64,000 nt of DNA, taken from contig LSRX01000698.1 in NCBI GenBank assembly GCA_001939145.1, positions 61,684 through 125,683 on the forward strand. Direction: 5' to 3'. This stretch comes from Symbiodinium microadriaticum (Eukaryota > Sar > Dinophyceae > Suessiales > Symbiodiniaceae). Positions 36,056 to 47,146 of this stretch are shown here, piece by piece. Each line of letters begins with the position of its first letter. Position 1 is the first letter of the stretch. The notes under the pieces are model-generated. The model did no database searches and was not told where the DNA came from. It saw only the letters and a list, made by a program, of their open reading frames with translations. The position numbers and the translations under genes were made by a program.

Positions 36056-36680
36056 TGTTGTTCGGCCGCCTCGGATGCGCAAGTGTGGTTCAACCGACCC
36101 TGGTCGTCATCTACGAGATGCTTTTCACACTGTAGAACGAATCTTGCTGGAGACTGTATTGTTGCGGTCGAGGCTTGTCCAGTCCACAGTGCTAAGCACG
36201 GAAACTGCATTTCACTGAATGAACAGTTTCCCGCGCAGTGCACATGCGGACACGCACGTGGTCTGCGCGCACACGCACACACATTCACACCCTCTCTCTT
36301 TCGGCTGGTCTCACAGTTGCCTCAGGTGCGTCAATGCTTGTCGTGGCTTCGAACACTTCAAGATTCTGACCAAAGCCAATTTCGAGCAAGCTGCTTGCAC
36401 CACCTGAACCTCAGCACGAGAAACCAAAGCTGCATCACGATCATCATCGTCATCATCATATTATATAATCATTGCACGTCATCATCACCATCGAACAGGA
36501 CATATCCCCGCGGTCCTTTTGCCTCTCATGTTCATCATTTTTGTTTTCGCCTTTGGCTTGTCATCATCACCAGCATGATCCTCATGACCACCAGACTATC
36601 ACCACCAACCGTCCGTTTTTCCATTTTCCGAGGCCACATGTGCGAAACGTCTGAGATGTCTTGCGCCTCAGAGCATTAGT

Positions 36681-36701
36681 GTGCACCAATTGCGGCTCAA
36701 G
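36681..36701 (+). other. Possible degenerate SL relic upstream of intronless gene
   Basis: Ungapped alignment to the 21-nt SL core gives about 14 of 21 matches, including an exact GGCTCAAG 3' end. It lies about 170 bp before the ATG of an intronless gene. That 8-mer alone occurs several times in the window by chance, so this is weak evidence. Confidence 0.25.
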
Positions 36702-36868
36702 CAGTTGAGCGGAAGAGATTGATTCGGAGAGGCAAGCGTCTTTGAGTGGCGAAGACCCCCCTTTTCCTGCATACAGACTCCCTTGTCCCGACCGTTGTTG
36801 CGATTGGCCTACATGCGGGCACAGCACCTTATCATTCATTCATATCGACTAGCTTTTAGTAGATAAGC

Positions 36869-38926
36869 ATGGCAATCATTGACGTCCTGACTGCCATCGC
36901 CACTGCCGGAACGACCATCCAGTCATTCTTCGCATGGTCTGGCTACAATCGCGACAACTTCGGTCAAGGAGTGGGATGGCGCCAAGCCCATCAGTACCAG
37001 AAGAAAAATTACTACGCGAATTGGGTGGCGTCTGCTCGAGAGGATCTTCTGCAGCTCAAGGGAGCATCGATGCATCACATCGGGAACTACATGATGGTGG
37101 CGACGATGATGTTGAGCTCGACCGTACTTGCCTTTGCAGTTTCTGGCTTCGACGAAGCTTGCCCGGCCTTTGTCGTCTACACCTTCTACACCAGTGCCGC
37201 TTCTGCGGTGGTATGCCTGATGTTAGCAGTGACTTTCGGAATCAAGGCGCAAGGATCAGCCTATGAGAGCACCGCATTGCTGCTCACCGAGAAGCTTCGG
37301 CCGTTCAATCCTGACAAGGCCCACAACTACTTAGAGCAGGCGCAGCGCATTGAGAGGTTAGGCTTGGGAAGCCTTTTGCGAGTGCCAGGGCAAGCCGAAG
37401 ACTACAGTTCGAAACCCAGAAGCCAAAATGATGCGGAGTTGGATTCAAAGCCAGAATTTTCGGCTTTGGCAGTGGCCGAAAACTTGTCGGAGCCTTGCAC
37501 CTCCAATGAGCATCTTGGTGATAGCCGCGAGCCTCCCGAAGTACTGAAGCCGGATCAAGAGCTTCAGACTTGTGACACAGAGGAATCCTCTGGGCTGGAG
37601 AACTTGACAAGCTGCAGGGACGTGGAGTATCTGAAGAACTTTCATGAGTTCATCTTACTCTGGAAGCCCCATGAAGATTTCTGCAAGATCTGCATGGGCC
37701 TTGGCACCATCTCCTTTGCTGAGGCCTCTGCGGCTTTCACCGTAGGAAAAGTTCTGGGGCACACGTCCTACTTCATGGAGCAGCTCCTTGCAGCGACGGT
37801 GGCGCTGGCGTTTCTTTTCATTATGATCAATGTCTTCCTTGCCTACGGACATGGTACTTCGAAGCTCTGTCCTTTGCTCCTGGCCACCAGCGACATCTGT
37901 GCCACACTTGCTGGCAGCTTTAACGATCCCAGGGCAAATGCAGCATTGGTGCCAGGGTCATTCTTGCTCCGCCTTGGGTTCTGGGCTGCCATCGCAGTTG
38001 CAATTTGTAAGCATAGCCAGTGCAGAGAGACTTCGGCGCTCGCGGCGAAAACACCACTGGAAAAGAATGCGGAGGAAGAATTCACGAGCACAGAAGACAT
38101 GGAAGCGTACAAGCAACGAAGCCAGAGAAAGTTTGTTCGAGGACGCAGAGCAGTGCTCCAGGGCCTGTGCGTTTGCATGTGTATGTGGATCTCTGTGACT
38201 GTATGGGCGACAGTGCATTACACCGTTCAGCTTTTTCTCGAGGAGTCACATAGGGCAAGCGTTGCAGCTCTGGAAGTGGAGTTTCCACCACTCTTCACTC
38301 CACACAGTCTCGCCTGCGCTGACGGACACATTTTTGTAGCAGACCGATATAGCATCTACGAGATCTGGCCAACGGCTAGTGGCCGGTCAGCTGTGAAGAG
38401 GGAGTGCAAACTGGATGGCCCGATCGAAGCCATCAGTGCCACTTGTGACCTTTCAGGTTGTCATCCCATCGTACTCCTAAATGCACAGTCAGGTTCAATG
38501 GTGACGAATTGCAGCACGGCTTCCTTGTTGCTGGGAGATGGCCGAGTTGCGCAACATTTGGCCGCGCCGTTGCATGCTTCAGAGGGCAAGCTGCTTACCA
38601 CTCATGCGAAGGAGCTGGTCGAGTACGGGCAAAAGAACGACGGATGGGGTGCAGAGCGGACCTTGAGCTACAAGTACCCCCAGTCCCAGAGCATTCGAGG
38701 TCTTGCATGGAAAGGCGATTCGCCTCTTGTCCTGCGGGTTGATCCAGACGGTCATCTAGATCTAGAGGAGATGAAGCTGGCCGAGCGAAGAAGCATCTTG
38801 TGGCACCTGCCTATGTCTGCCTCACACGCTCTGAGTGTCTGTTCTCCAGACGCGGCCTCCGCGCTGCTTCTTGTGCTCATTGAGGATCAGCCGCACCTTG
38901 CAGCCGCAAGGCCTAAATTCACGTGA
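36869..38926 (+). CDS. Multi-pass membrane protein with large C-terminal domain
   Basis: Intact single-exon 685-aa frame with ATG and TGA. The N-terminal region has YNRDNF (residues 26-31), then a helical REDLLQLK stretch. Hydrophobic segments lie at about 72-94, 100-124, 265-285 (weak), 295-316, 354-371 and 419-446. Residues 125-260 and 372-410 are long polar loops. After the last segment, about 450-685 forms a soluble domain starting FPPLFTPHSLACADGHIFVA, which looks like the first blade of a beta-propeller. The YNRxNF ... REDx start resembles a dinoflagellate multi-pass family I remember, sometimes labelled channel-like, but no transport function can be claimed. Topology predicts a surface or luminal C-terminal domain anchored by the last helix. 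Being intronless among intron-rich neighbours, it may be a retrogene. Confidence 0.75.
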   Translation: MAIIDVLTAIATAGTTIQSFFAWSGYNRDNFGQGVGWRQAHQYQKKNYYANWVASAREDLLQLKGASMHHIGNYMMVATMMLSSTVLAFAVSGFDEACPAFVVYTFYTSAASAVVCLMLAVTFGIKAQGSAYESTALLLTEKLRPFNPDKAHNYLEQAQRIERLGLGSLLRVPGQAEDYSSKPRSQNDAELDSKPEFSALAVAENLSEPCTSNEHLGDSREPPEVLKPDQELQTCDTEESSGLENLTSCRDVEYLKNFHEFILLWKPHEDFCKICMGLGTISFAEASAAFTVGKVLGHTSYFMEQLLAATVALAFLFIMINVFLAYGHGTSKLCPLLLATSDICATLAGSFNDPRANAALVPGSFLLRLGFWAAIAVAICKHSQCRETSALAAKTPLEKNAEEEFTSTEDMEAYKQRSQRKFVRGRRAVLQGLCVCMCMWISVTVWATVHYTVQLFLEESHRASVAALEVEFPPLFTPHSLACADGHIFVADRYSIYEIWPTASGRSAVKRECKLDGPIEAISATCDLSGCHPIVLLNAQSGSMVTNCSTASLLLGDGRVAQHLAAPLHASEGKLLTTHAKELVEYGQKNDGWGAERTLSYKYPQSQSIRGLAWKGDSPLVLRVDPDGHLDLEEMKLAERRSILWHLPMSASHALSVCSPDAASALLLVLIEDQPHLAAARPKFT

Positions 38927-39780
38927 TTTCCTGGGCCCCAAGTTTAAACGTTTCAGAGTCACGAAGCACCTGAGCCGACTTGTTGTACTGTGTTAGCAAC
39001 TTTTGACAGCTGTTGGGTGGTTCGTTTTGAACCTCACATGGATGGCTTGCTCAGAGGTGCTTTTTTTTTTGTGTTTTACTCTTGACCGTTGCGAAGCTTG
39101 CACCGCTGATGTAATCGTGGCACAGGTTTTGGAGTGGTTGGAGTGATAGTAGTTTTGTACTTGGGTGTTTCTTGACTGCTTATATGATCAGTACCATGGC
39201 TCGTGACCTCAGCGAAGCTTCATACGACGTGATGTCAATTTTTACATCCCTTGACTCTTCAGGGCAAGAGAAGCATGCCGTGGTCTGCTTTTCATTCTGC
39301 GCTTGGCTACGCAGTAAAGCTCCTGCAGACATTTGTGTTAATTCTTGCAGATTTTGTTTCTTTGTGGCGAGTTGTCGTACCGGAGGTACCCCTGACACCA
39401 GCCACATTGACGAATCTTCCAGAGTGTTGCTTCGTCAAGTTTTGGTTCCCTCGCTACTCTTGACCACAAAGCTGCCCGCAGCTGTTGCTGGATGAATGTT
39501 GCAATTTTTGCGCGTCTTCTTACAAGAACGGTACCGAAGGTACCATTTCCCAATGATGATGAAATGCGACTGCTCGCGGTCATAAAATTTCCAGGATTTT
39601 TGGCAGGCAAGGCCTGTTTTGGCTTCAAGGTCGGAAAAACATGGAAAGCCATTGTGTCGTTGGCTTCGAAGCACATATTCTTTTTTGTTGTGTAGCTTTA
39701 GGGGAACTTTCTCCCGGTAATAAAATTCTGCAGATTTCTGGCAGCGGCTCCAGTGCCGTGCTTTCTGAATGCAAGTGTCT
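38927..39780. other. 3' flank of the membrane-protein gene; no gene seen
   Basis: Contains a T9 run (39060) and a GGTACCGAAGGTACC palindrome (39530-39544). Frames here are short and T-rich. Probably 3' untranslated and intergenic sequence. Confidence 0.5.
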
Positions 39781-39789
39781 CTCTGTGTG

Positions 39790-40096
39790 TCTGTGTGCGT
39801 GTGCGCGTGCGTGTGCGTGTGTCTCTGTGTGAGCCTCTATGTGCGTGTCTCTGTGTGGGTCTCTGTGTGGGTGTCTTGTGCGTGTCTCTGTGTCTCTGCG
39901 TATCTCTATATATCTTTATGCGCGTATATGTGCGTTTGTCCGNTCTGTGTGCGTGTGCGCGTGCGTGTGCGTGTGTCTCTGTGTGAGCCTCTATGTGCGT
40001 GTCTCTGTGTGGGTCTCTGTGTGGGTGTCTTGTGCGTGTCTCTGTGTCTCTGCGTATCTCTATATATCTTTATGCGCGTATATGTGCGTTTGTCCG
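39790..40096. repeat. 153-bp GT-rich sequence present twice around one N
   Basis: 39790-39942 and 39944-40096 appear identical base for base, with a single N at 39943. Both are TGTG/TCTCTG-rich. This is most likely an unmerged contig overlap from scaffolding rather than a biological duplication. Confidence 0.9.
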
Positions 40097-40104
40097 TATG
40101 CCCA

Positions 40105-41490
40105 TTATTCCAATATTATATATGAGATCAAGAGCATTTTGAATAATATAGAAATGGAGAATATATATATATATATATAATTTCGAATTATTATTAATTT
40201 TATAATCGTTGAATCGTAATTTCTCTGTTATGATGAAGATCTCATAAAGAAAATATTATATTAAGCTATATAATATTGAAAATAAAATTAGGATATTCTT
40301 TTTTTAGGAATTTTCATAATTAATGTGATTCTTATTTATAGAATTTTTTTGATTATTCTTCTTATTAATTTTATCTTTTGGAATTTTCTTTAAAAATAAT
40401 TATGGTGTCTATTTATGAAAATCATATAATAATTTAAAAATTTTAAAAATATTGAGAATATATATATCTGAGAAATATTTCATGAATATAAAGATCCAGA
40501 TAAAATGAAATGAAATAGAATTAAATTTACTAAGATATGAATCTTTTATTTACTTCTATTTCATTCAAAATTATTCTCGTATTCCTTCCAGAACCACAAT
40601 TCGTATCCATATCCACAAATACGAATTAGACAAAACATAATATATCATATTATTGATTGCAGAAAAAATTAATTGAATTTTAATCGATATTTCTAAACAA
40701 AAACTAAGCTTAAATATAAATTCATATTCATATAATAAAAAAGATTAATATATTATAATAGTAAGAATCATATAAAATAAAAGAATAAATTCCATAAAAT
40801 ATCGATTACTTCTATTCACCAATATTTTAGAAGATTAAATATGCCAATATTGGGCATAAGATCGAGAATATTTAAATCTTTCAGAGATCTTAAACTATTC
40901 TGGGAAGAAAATTTATCTTAAGATCAATCATTTATAATAAGAGTATATTAAAAAAATAGAAATTTTCATAAATAAGTATTGAATTAAAATATAATTCATA
41001 ATATACTAATTCAAATAAAAAATTATAGTAATTCGAGAAAAAAAGAATTTAAATTAATGTCTCTATACTCAATATCGATCTTATAATATTAAAATATAAT
41101 CGTATATAAATATAATTCAATATAAATAAATAAATATATCTATCATAATATTAGAAAATCGAATATAATCTATTCGTATGACTAGATTTAATAAAATCAT
41201 TAAATTATTATTCAAACAATAATAATATATCAAATAATCTAAATATATTAGTACAATATATTTAGATTCTTTATTTATATCATATTAAGAAAAATCTTTT
41301 TAAATAAGAAAAAAAAAATCCAAATTTTTTCAGAATACTTACTATAAGTATATATATATATTAAATATTTAATTATAGATAATTATATTCACGGATATAT
41401 TCACAATTTTAGAGAGTATAAAGCAATAATATATCTTCAAATCATATCCGATAATCCCTTACGAAGGTAAAAATAGATTTGGAAAGGCCT
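40105..41490. other. Extremely AT-rich island without genes
   Basis: About 1.4 kb of roughly four-fifths A+T with no frame over 60 codons on either strand and no long simple repeat beyond the (AT)n at its left edge. Contains a perfect 9-bp inverted repeat, AATTCGTAT ... ATACGAATT, at about 40604-40634. Both flanks have ordinary composition. It could be an organelle-derived or foreign insertion, or a mis-joined contig. Confidence 0.8.
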
Positions 41491-42062
41491 TAGATTAAGA
41501 TATTTACTGTCGAAATTGTTCCTGTATTCATCGGAACTCGCGGGCCCGTAATGAAATTAACGTTCTGCCTATCTTTTGGCTTCTCAGGCCGAGTCTTGTG
41601 CGAACTGCAATCAGCAGGCACGACACAAAGTGGAGATTCCGACTTTTTGCTGAACGAAGTCACCGACCCATGCTCAGCGGCTAACAAGCCGTGAACCGTT
41701 CAGCGTAACAGTCTGAGCTGTGCAAAAGCTGCTCCGAATTAGTAGTTGCTGCTGGGTCGAGGGCTTGCGACTCCCACCGTTATTATCGGAAGGGCACGCA
41801 AGGGCTCGCCCGGTCAACAACGCGGCTCTGAAGAAAATTTATAAAAATCTGCGCTGGCTCCACAATTTGTGACAAAACCTGGCAGGACGTGAGCAACCTT
41901 GACAAAGCGCAATACCCTCGGGGAAGCGCGCTGAGCCAGTATATGCTCAATTCTCCGCCACTGTTGAGCAGCATTCAATCTCTAGGATTCTGTAGCAACT
42001 CTATCTAGTCGGAACATAGGATGGTCTCAATATTATGGCTTGATCTTTAATCTACACTGGGC
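41491..42062. other. No recognised gene
   Basis: Ordinary composition between the AT-rich island and the zinc-finger gene. It is the 3' flank of that minus-strand gene. Nothing recognisable. Confidence 0.5.
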
Positions 42063-42824
42063 TTAGACAGTGAGCTGCTGGCGAAGGATGTCCATTAACT
42101 CCACCAACTGAGTGGCAAGATTGACACCTGGCCGATTGGACTGGTGTGAGATCAGCACACCAACCAGGCTGACAAAGTTCATTTTTCGGAGTGCTTTACG
42201 CAAACTGCGGAACTCTCGGGACCGAAAAGATTCAGGCAGTTGCATCGTACTGCTTGACTCCTCCATCAGCTTGAGGATCCCAGAGGCTTCTTTGAGAAAG
42301 CCGAAGCGCTCGGCCCTGTCATAGCACAGCGGAACTAGCAAACTCAGAAGCTGAGCTTGGCTGCACTGCTGCACCATCATACGCTGCTTCTTATCGAGTT
42401 TCGGCATCTTCTCCACATGCGCCATATGGCAGTAGGCGCAGCTCTGTCCATTGGAACAATGTCCCGAAATGAAGTAAATGCAGGACCGGCGACACGCTTC
42501 CGGATGACCCAGACTACCCCAAGTTGGAACCAACTGTTGCAACTCTGGTGCCAGCTCCCGGCCTTCAAAAGGCCTGTTCTCCTGCTCGATTTCGGGCTCC
42601 TGCCGAGCTTGCCTGAAGTCGGCAGCAGCTTGAGCAAGGCTGCATAAGTAGGTTCTCATGGACTTCTCCTCTTCTGCCGTCTCTGTGAAGATGCTCCGCG
42701 TTCTGCCGGGTGGAGAGCTGCGAGCTCGCGCTCTGCCAGGAGGCTCCTCGACTTCCTCCTTCACGTTTAGGAAAGTATAGCGATACTCAAGCTCGAAGGC
42801 CATCCTGCACTTGAGATGCGGCAC
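42063..42824 (-). CDS. CCCH-type zinc-finger protein
   Basis: Intact 253-aa single-exon frame. The zinc finger lies at about residues 110-133: PTWGSLGHPEACRRSC leads into C-x7-C-x5-C-x3-H (C115, C123, C129, H133) with sequence IYFISGHCSNGQSCAYCHMAH. GS-x-x-H-P before a lone CCCH finger, followed by basic KLDKKQR, is a pattern I associate with an expanded dinoflagellate family thought to bind RNA. The N-terminal 60 residues are polar, with an Arg/Pro-rich patch. The C-terminal 100 residues are helical (FRSLRKALRKMNFVSLVGVL) and may be a protein-interaction region. The ATG at 42824 follows no better upstream start in frame, but an upstream exon cannot be excluded. RNA binding is inferred from the family. 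Confidence 0.75.
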   Translation of the reverse strand: MPHLKCRMAFELEYRYTFLNVKEEVEEPPGRARARSSPPGRTRSIFTETAEEEKSMRTYLCSLAQAAADFRQARQEPEIEQENRPFEGRELAPELQQLVPTWGSLGHPEACRRSCIYFISGHCSNGQSCAYCHMAHVEKMPKLDKKQRMMVQQCSQAQLLSLLVPLCYDRAERFGFLKEASGILKLMEESSSTMQLPESFRSREFRSLRKALRKMNFVSLVGVLISHQSNRPGVNLATQLVELMDILRQQLTV

Positions 42825-44098
42825 TGTCGGAAAGCAAAACTGGCAAAGCCAAAATGGCTGAGAACGGTCAGAGATGAAGCGAAATGATTTCGGTGATTGC
42901 AGGAAAAAGGGCTTTGTCTCGCGGAAGTCTTGAGGACCCTATGCAGCAACCGGCACATTTTATGAGAAGCATGATGCGGGTGGGCTGTACAGCGCCAGAA
43001 ACAGCTGCAGTTCCATGTCTGGAAATATGCGGCGGCGCGGCGTCTGCAGCGCGCCTGATGCTCCAAGCCTGCTGCCGTTCGACGTCTTTTGACATTGACG
43101 TCGCGGAAGCTCACTGGGCGCCACACTACGACGTAATTGTTCATAAATCTAGCAGCAGTATGTAGAGGTTTCTGAAATCTGTAGCTGCGCTGACACTCAT
43201 CGGTCCTCCGAGGCTTTGGGATGTTGCGCCGGTGCAGCATCCAGCAATGCTACAAGTAGGAGCTTGATGCCACGGTATGCCAGGCCACTGCATGACGACG
43301 TTCTGCGTGAACGCCAGGTTTCTAGCATGTGCCCTGCTTCAAACGTTGTGCTAGACATTCTCCTCCTCCATACTCATCTTGAGAACAATCGTGATCGAAG
43401 CCTGCGCTGTAGTTCAGTGACATCGAAGCCGTGGCTCCATCATCGCAGAGGTATGCTATGCAGTACTTCGCAAGCGCCAGTCTCAGCCATCTCCCAGAAA
43501 CAGTGTGGAGCACCTGCATGAACATAGGGCCCGGTCCAAGAGGGGCAGAGTCAGGTGGAAAATCACTCAAATCTAACATCACCGATATCTTACCACCAAC
43601 ACACGGGCCGGCGACTGCACAGTCACGAGACATCTTAACATCGCTCAGACTTAGCCATGCTGCGCATCCTGGGCGAGTCCAAACAGAACTCGTGCTTCTC
43701 GGCATCTGCAGCTTCCTGCATGGCTTCAGGCAAACAGTTGTACAAATAGGATCAAATCGGCATGTTGCGATCTCGTGACTCAGAAGCACATCCGAAGACA
43801 ACACTGGGACAGGCTTCTTCTGTGCCATGCTCCTGCCTGAGCTTTTCGTTTCAGATGGAGACCAGGTGATTGAAGGAATGCTTGTTGATCTGGGAATGCA
43901 TGCAAGCCCCTGCGCACGAACACGGACAATACCTGGATCTCCGTGGGTCGTCTGAACCAGAATCACTAATGACAGGTTCAGATTTCAAGACTTCAAGGTA
44001 GAAAAAATACCCAGTACTGATCTAAGAAGCATTGGCCTGCTCTTCCTGAGTCAAGGCAACAAGACAAGAGCGTGCAAATAGCTTGCATATCAGAAATT
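42825..44098. other. No recognised gene
   Basis: Several frames on the minus strand (42767-43240, 43322-43966) and plus strand (43431-43778) are Cys/Ser-rich with no recognisable motif. Minus-strand sequence here could hold downstream or upstream exons of its neighbours, but I cannot assign any. Confidence 0.4.
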
Positions 44099-44941
44099 TC
44101 ATGTGGTGCAACAGCCATGTGCCTTGGCGTAGTTCTGCAGCGCTGGAATTTTGTCTGCATTCATGTCATCCGGCAGACTATAAGACTGCCGTCGCAGGGC
44201 TTCCCTGAGCAGCCTCCAGAAGAGATGGGCTTCTTCAGCAGACCAATCATGGTCGGGCCTGTGAAGAGAAAGGTTCCTGATCTCATATCCGGCTGCCCCT
44301 GCTAAAGTATGAAAAAATCGAGGTTCATACTCCACGGCACCATGCCGCGGCCAGCATCCTGCAGCTGGAACCATATTGATGATCATTCCACCATCACTTC
44401 GTGCAAGGCCATGTATGTTTCGAAAAGCATTGTATTGTGCATGCCAAATATCCAGCCTTTCATACCCTTCCGGCTCATCGATGTACTCGCTTTCACCGAT
44501 GTGCTCTGTGGTACCGAAATTCGTGACTACGTCGCACTTCCCAAGCAGATAATGGAGGGAGGAGTTCAACGGTCGTGACAGATCCAACAGCACTGCGCCA
44601 TCTCTTCCATTGATGTCCAAGCTCACCTTAGCAGTTCATTCTTCGCGTAGGTATGGCGACGTAGGTCCTCACTTTCGCTTTTCTGCTGGCCGAGGTGCAT
44701 GCCTGATGCCCAGTGCCTCGAAGACCTTCTTCCCACTTGCAAGCGCTGGCGATGGGGTTACGACCATTCCCTGCAAGACGCTCCAGAGATCATGCACGTC
44801 GGGCTCGTACCCATGTTCCAGTAAGACACTTAGGGTGGACTTTGTCACTCGCTGATTGCCCAGTTCACATATCAGCACACCTGGCAGAGAGAGAGCAACG
44901 CCCGAGATTGCACCTATGCAAAAGCCTTGAGGCTGGCACAC
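44099..44941 (-). CDS. SAM-dependent methyltransferase-like protein, two exons
   Basis: Class I (Rossmann-fold) methyltransferase-like. The upstream exon (44941 down to about 44680) contains PGVLICELGNQRVTKSTLSV, where ICELGN matches the SAM-binding motif I region. The downstream exon starts at 44626 after an AG|G acceptor, so no start codon is needed there. It reads SLDINGRDGAVLLDLSRPL (acidic loop for the SAM ribose), then CDVVTNFGTTEHIG, then GGMIINMVPAAGCWPRHGAV and YEPRFFHTLAGAAGYEIRNL, ending at a stop at 44099. A GC donor after ...APRP would join the exons in frame. The gene is probably incomplete at its 5' end. The substrate is unknown; a protein, lipid or small-molecule target cannot be told apart. 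Order of motifs is seen; function is inference. Confidence 0.5.
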
Positions 44942-46909
44942 AGCGGTGGCCTCGTTGACCGGGATGTTGCAAGCTCACGGCGGCCAGAATGATCGAGATT
45001 CCAGTTCGGTCAATGCCCATTACGCCGAGAATTGGATGCTACAAGAGCCCTTTAAAAAGGAGAGTGTATTTGTCGAAGTGCTAAGAGTCTGTGTCTTTAA
45101 CTTTCTTTGACCTTCTAGATGCAGAATCTGGCGGTGCCATGTCTGGTGCACCTAGCAATCTTGAAGTCTTCTGCCAGAACACTGCAGACCCTCAAGTTGC
45201 GCCTCGACTTGTGTAACATTCCAGGAAGGCCAACATCACTGTGGTTTCGGAAGGAATGTCGTATTGACGCATTACATGTCCCGAGACAGTGTCTATTGAG
45301 AGCGCCCTTCTCCCAGAAAGGGCTACCTGATCTGCACTTCCCAATTCAAGCGCTAGCACTGCCAGGTGATGCGGCAGCGGGTTGTTTGCAGCGCACTATC
45401 CGTCACATGCAGAAGTCGGACGCTTTACTTTGGTATGTGGCCGCATTCGAGTCTGGTACTTTGGACTGTGCACCGAGCAAGTTTCGCTCTGGAGCAGAAA
45501 GGCCATTGAGGGGCGCTTGTGGCCTTGGTTGCACTGTTTTGACAGTTGTCCTTCCATACCATTCATGCACAATAAGCCCTATACTGCATACTGTTAAACA
45601 TCTCCATCGTTGTCTGGTCGCAATGAACACCAAGTTTGTTGCCTAGCTACTGGCAGCAGGTGTGCACAGCTCGCGGCTGCCAAAGAGCCCCTATGAAATC
45701 CACCTTGACTCTGCAGGTGATCGACGCACTGTGCACTGCCTGCTTTCGCTGATCGTGAGACAAACGGAACGAGGTTTGAAGCGGCTGCGAGATTTAGCAT
45801 ATTTTGGCATTAACTTGTGCGTGCCATCGAGCTCCAAACGTCGTCTCTATCTCATATGCACATTATTGCTATTTGGACACAGCCAGAGGTCAGTGTAGCA
45901 ATTGATAGGGTCCATTCTCCGAACGCGAAGCTGTAACACCAAGGTGTTGTCGCCGTTGATGTTAATGACTTTTGGCCTCTGGGAGGTTACGATTCCACGA
46001 CCACGATTTCAGTCGTCTGTCATGACCTGGCAAGATCAGGGTGTCGCTTCTGGAATTCGGGTGAACTTTGAGTAGGCTTTAGACGTTAGTTTCTCATGCT
46101 GCTAGCGATTGGATTTACTTGTTCCCAAAGCAGTCCGACTGCCTTCCTGTATTCTCCGAATCTGTTGCTTTCTCTTCAGAATGACTTGTGGCAAGCCGTG
46201 CACCGCTAATAGCTTCATCCACTGAGGATCCCTGTCCCTGCTGTTCGGAAGCGTAGACTTCTGGCGTACAGCATTACGTAAAGCAGATAATATATATATA
46301 TATATATATATAACTGTACTATATTGTGTTGCATTATATGATTTCAATATCATAACATGTACAGACTACTAATATGTATGTGCGTTGTTGACTCTGTTGT
46401 GCATTGTGTTTGGCATTTTCATGTGATTCAGTTCCACTTCCCTGCAGTAGCTAGCACCTAAATAAGGTGTTGGGTATTCTTTGCGCTTACACTTCTTATA
46501 GCAGTAACTGGAGCATATGTTATTCATATTATATTTCTTAAAACAAAATACAATATGATGAAACATGATGAACACATAAACTTTCATCATATTTTCATCA
46601 TATTCTAATTTGTCATCGCAACCACCATCAAACCATGCAGCACCAGTCACCCAGCAACCGCAGGCTCCACCAAACCACACCAACCACCAAACCCACACAC
46701 TATCTCTGTACCCAGCAGCACGACACAGTCTACCAAGCAGACGGTCCACGTGGCAAAACCGAACATCGTGGGCCCAAGGCTTTGCACAGCAACTCCAAAC
46801 CTTACACCCTATGTCCTGATCCCTGACCCAAACCTCGGAACTTCCCTAAACCCTAAACCTTCACGTTCTTCTTCTGCGATCTAATAAATACTCGTACGAT
46901 GACTACTAT

Positions 46910-46941
<32 letters not shown>
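44942..46941. other. No recognised gene
   Basis: A 175-codon plus frame at 45119-45646 has a normal start and stop but mixed composition and no motif; I do not call it. (AT)n lies at 46289-46312, and a short TTTAGGG-type remnant (C strand) near 46845-46860. (ACT)n at 46908-46944 abuts the stop codon of the dynein gene. Confidence 0.45.
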
Positions 46942-46947
<6 letters not shown>

Positions 46948-47146
46948 TTTCGGGATCGTGAAGTCGTCACCTGAGATGCTGGCGAGTGCGGCCCCGGCAA
47001 GAATCCAGCGCTTTTCGTCATCATCAGGATCCATTCGCACATTAACCTGGTCAGTGCAGTGCTTGCCTTCGTCGATACCTGTAAATTGCGCCTGCGTTAC
47101 GTATGTTGCTCCGCGCTCGGGGGTGATGAAGACCGGGCAGTGGTAC
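46942..47146 (-). CDS. Terminal exon of dynein heavy chain
   Basis: Acceptor CGAG|G, then [20 protein letters not shown] ... [20 protein letters not shown] and stop TAG at 46942. This is the C-terminal cap of a dynein heavy chain, where CPVY-x-T-x-x-R-G-x-T-Y-V and K-W-x-L-A-G-V-A-L are diagnostic. The stop codon overlaps the end of an (ACT)n microsatellite. Confidence 0.85.

Noticed and set aside
43322-43966. 214-codon minus frame
   Set aside because: No motif, high Ser/Cys, overlapped by a plus frame; could not be joined to the methyltransferase-like gene.
45119-45646. 175-codon plus frame
   Set aside because: No recognisable domain and no neighbouring exons; ordinary chance length for this base composition.
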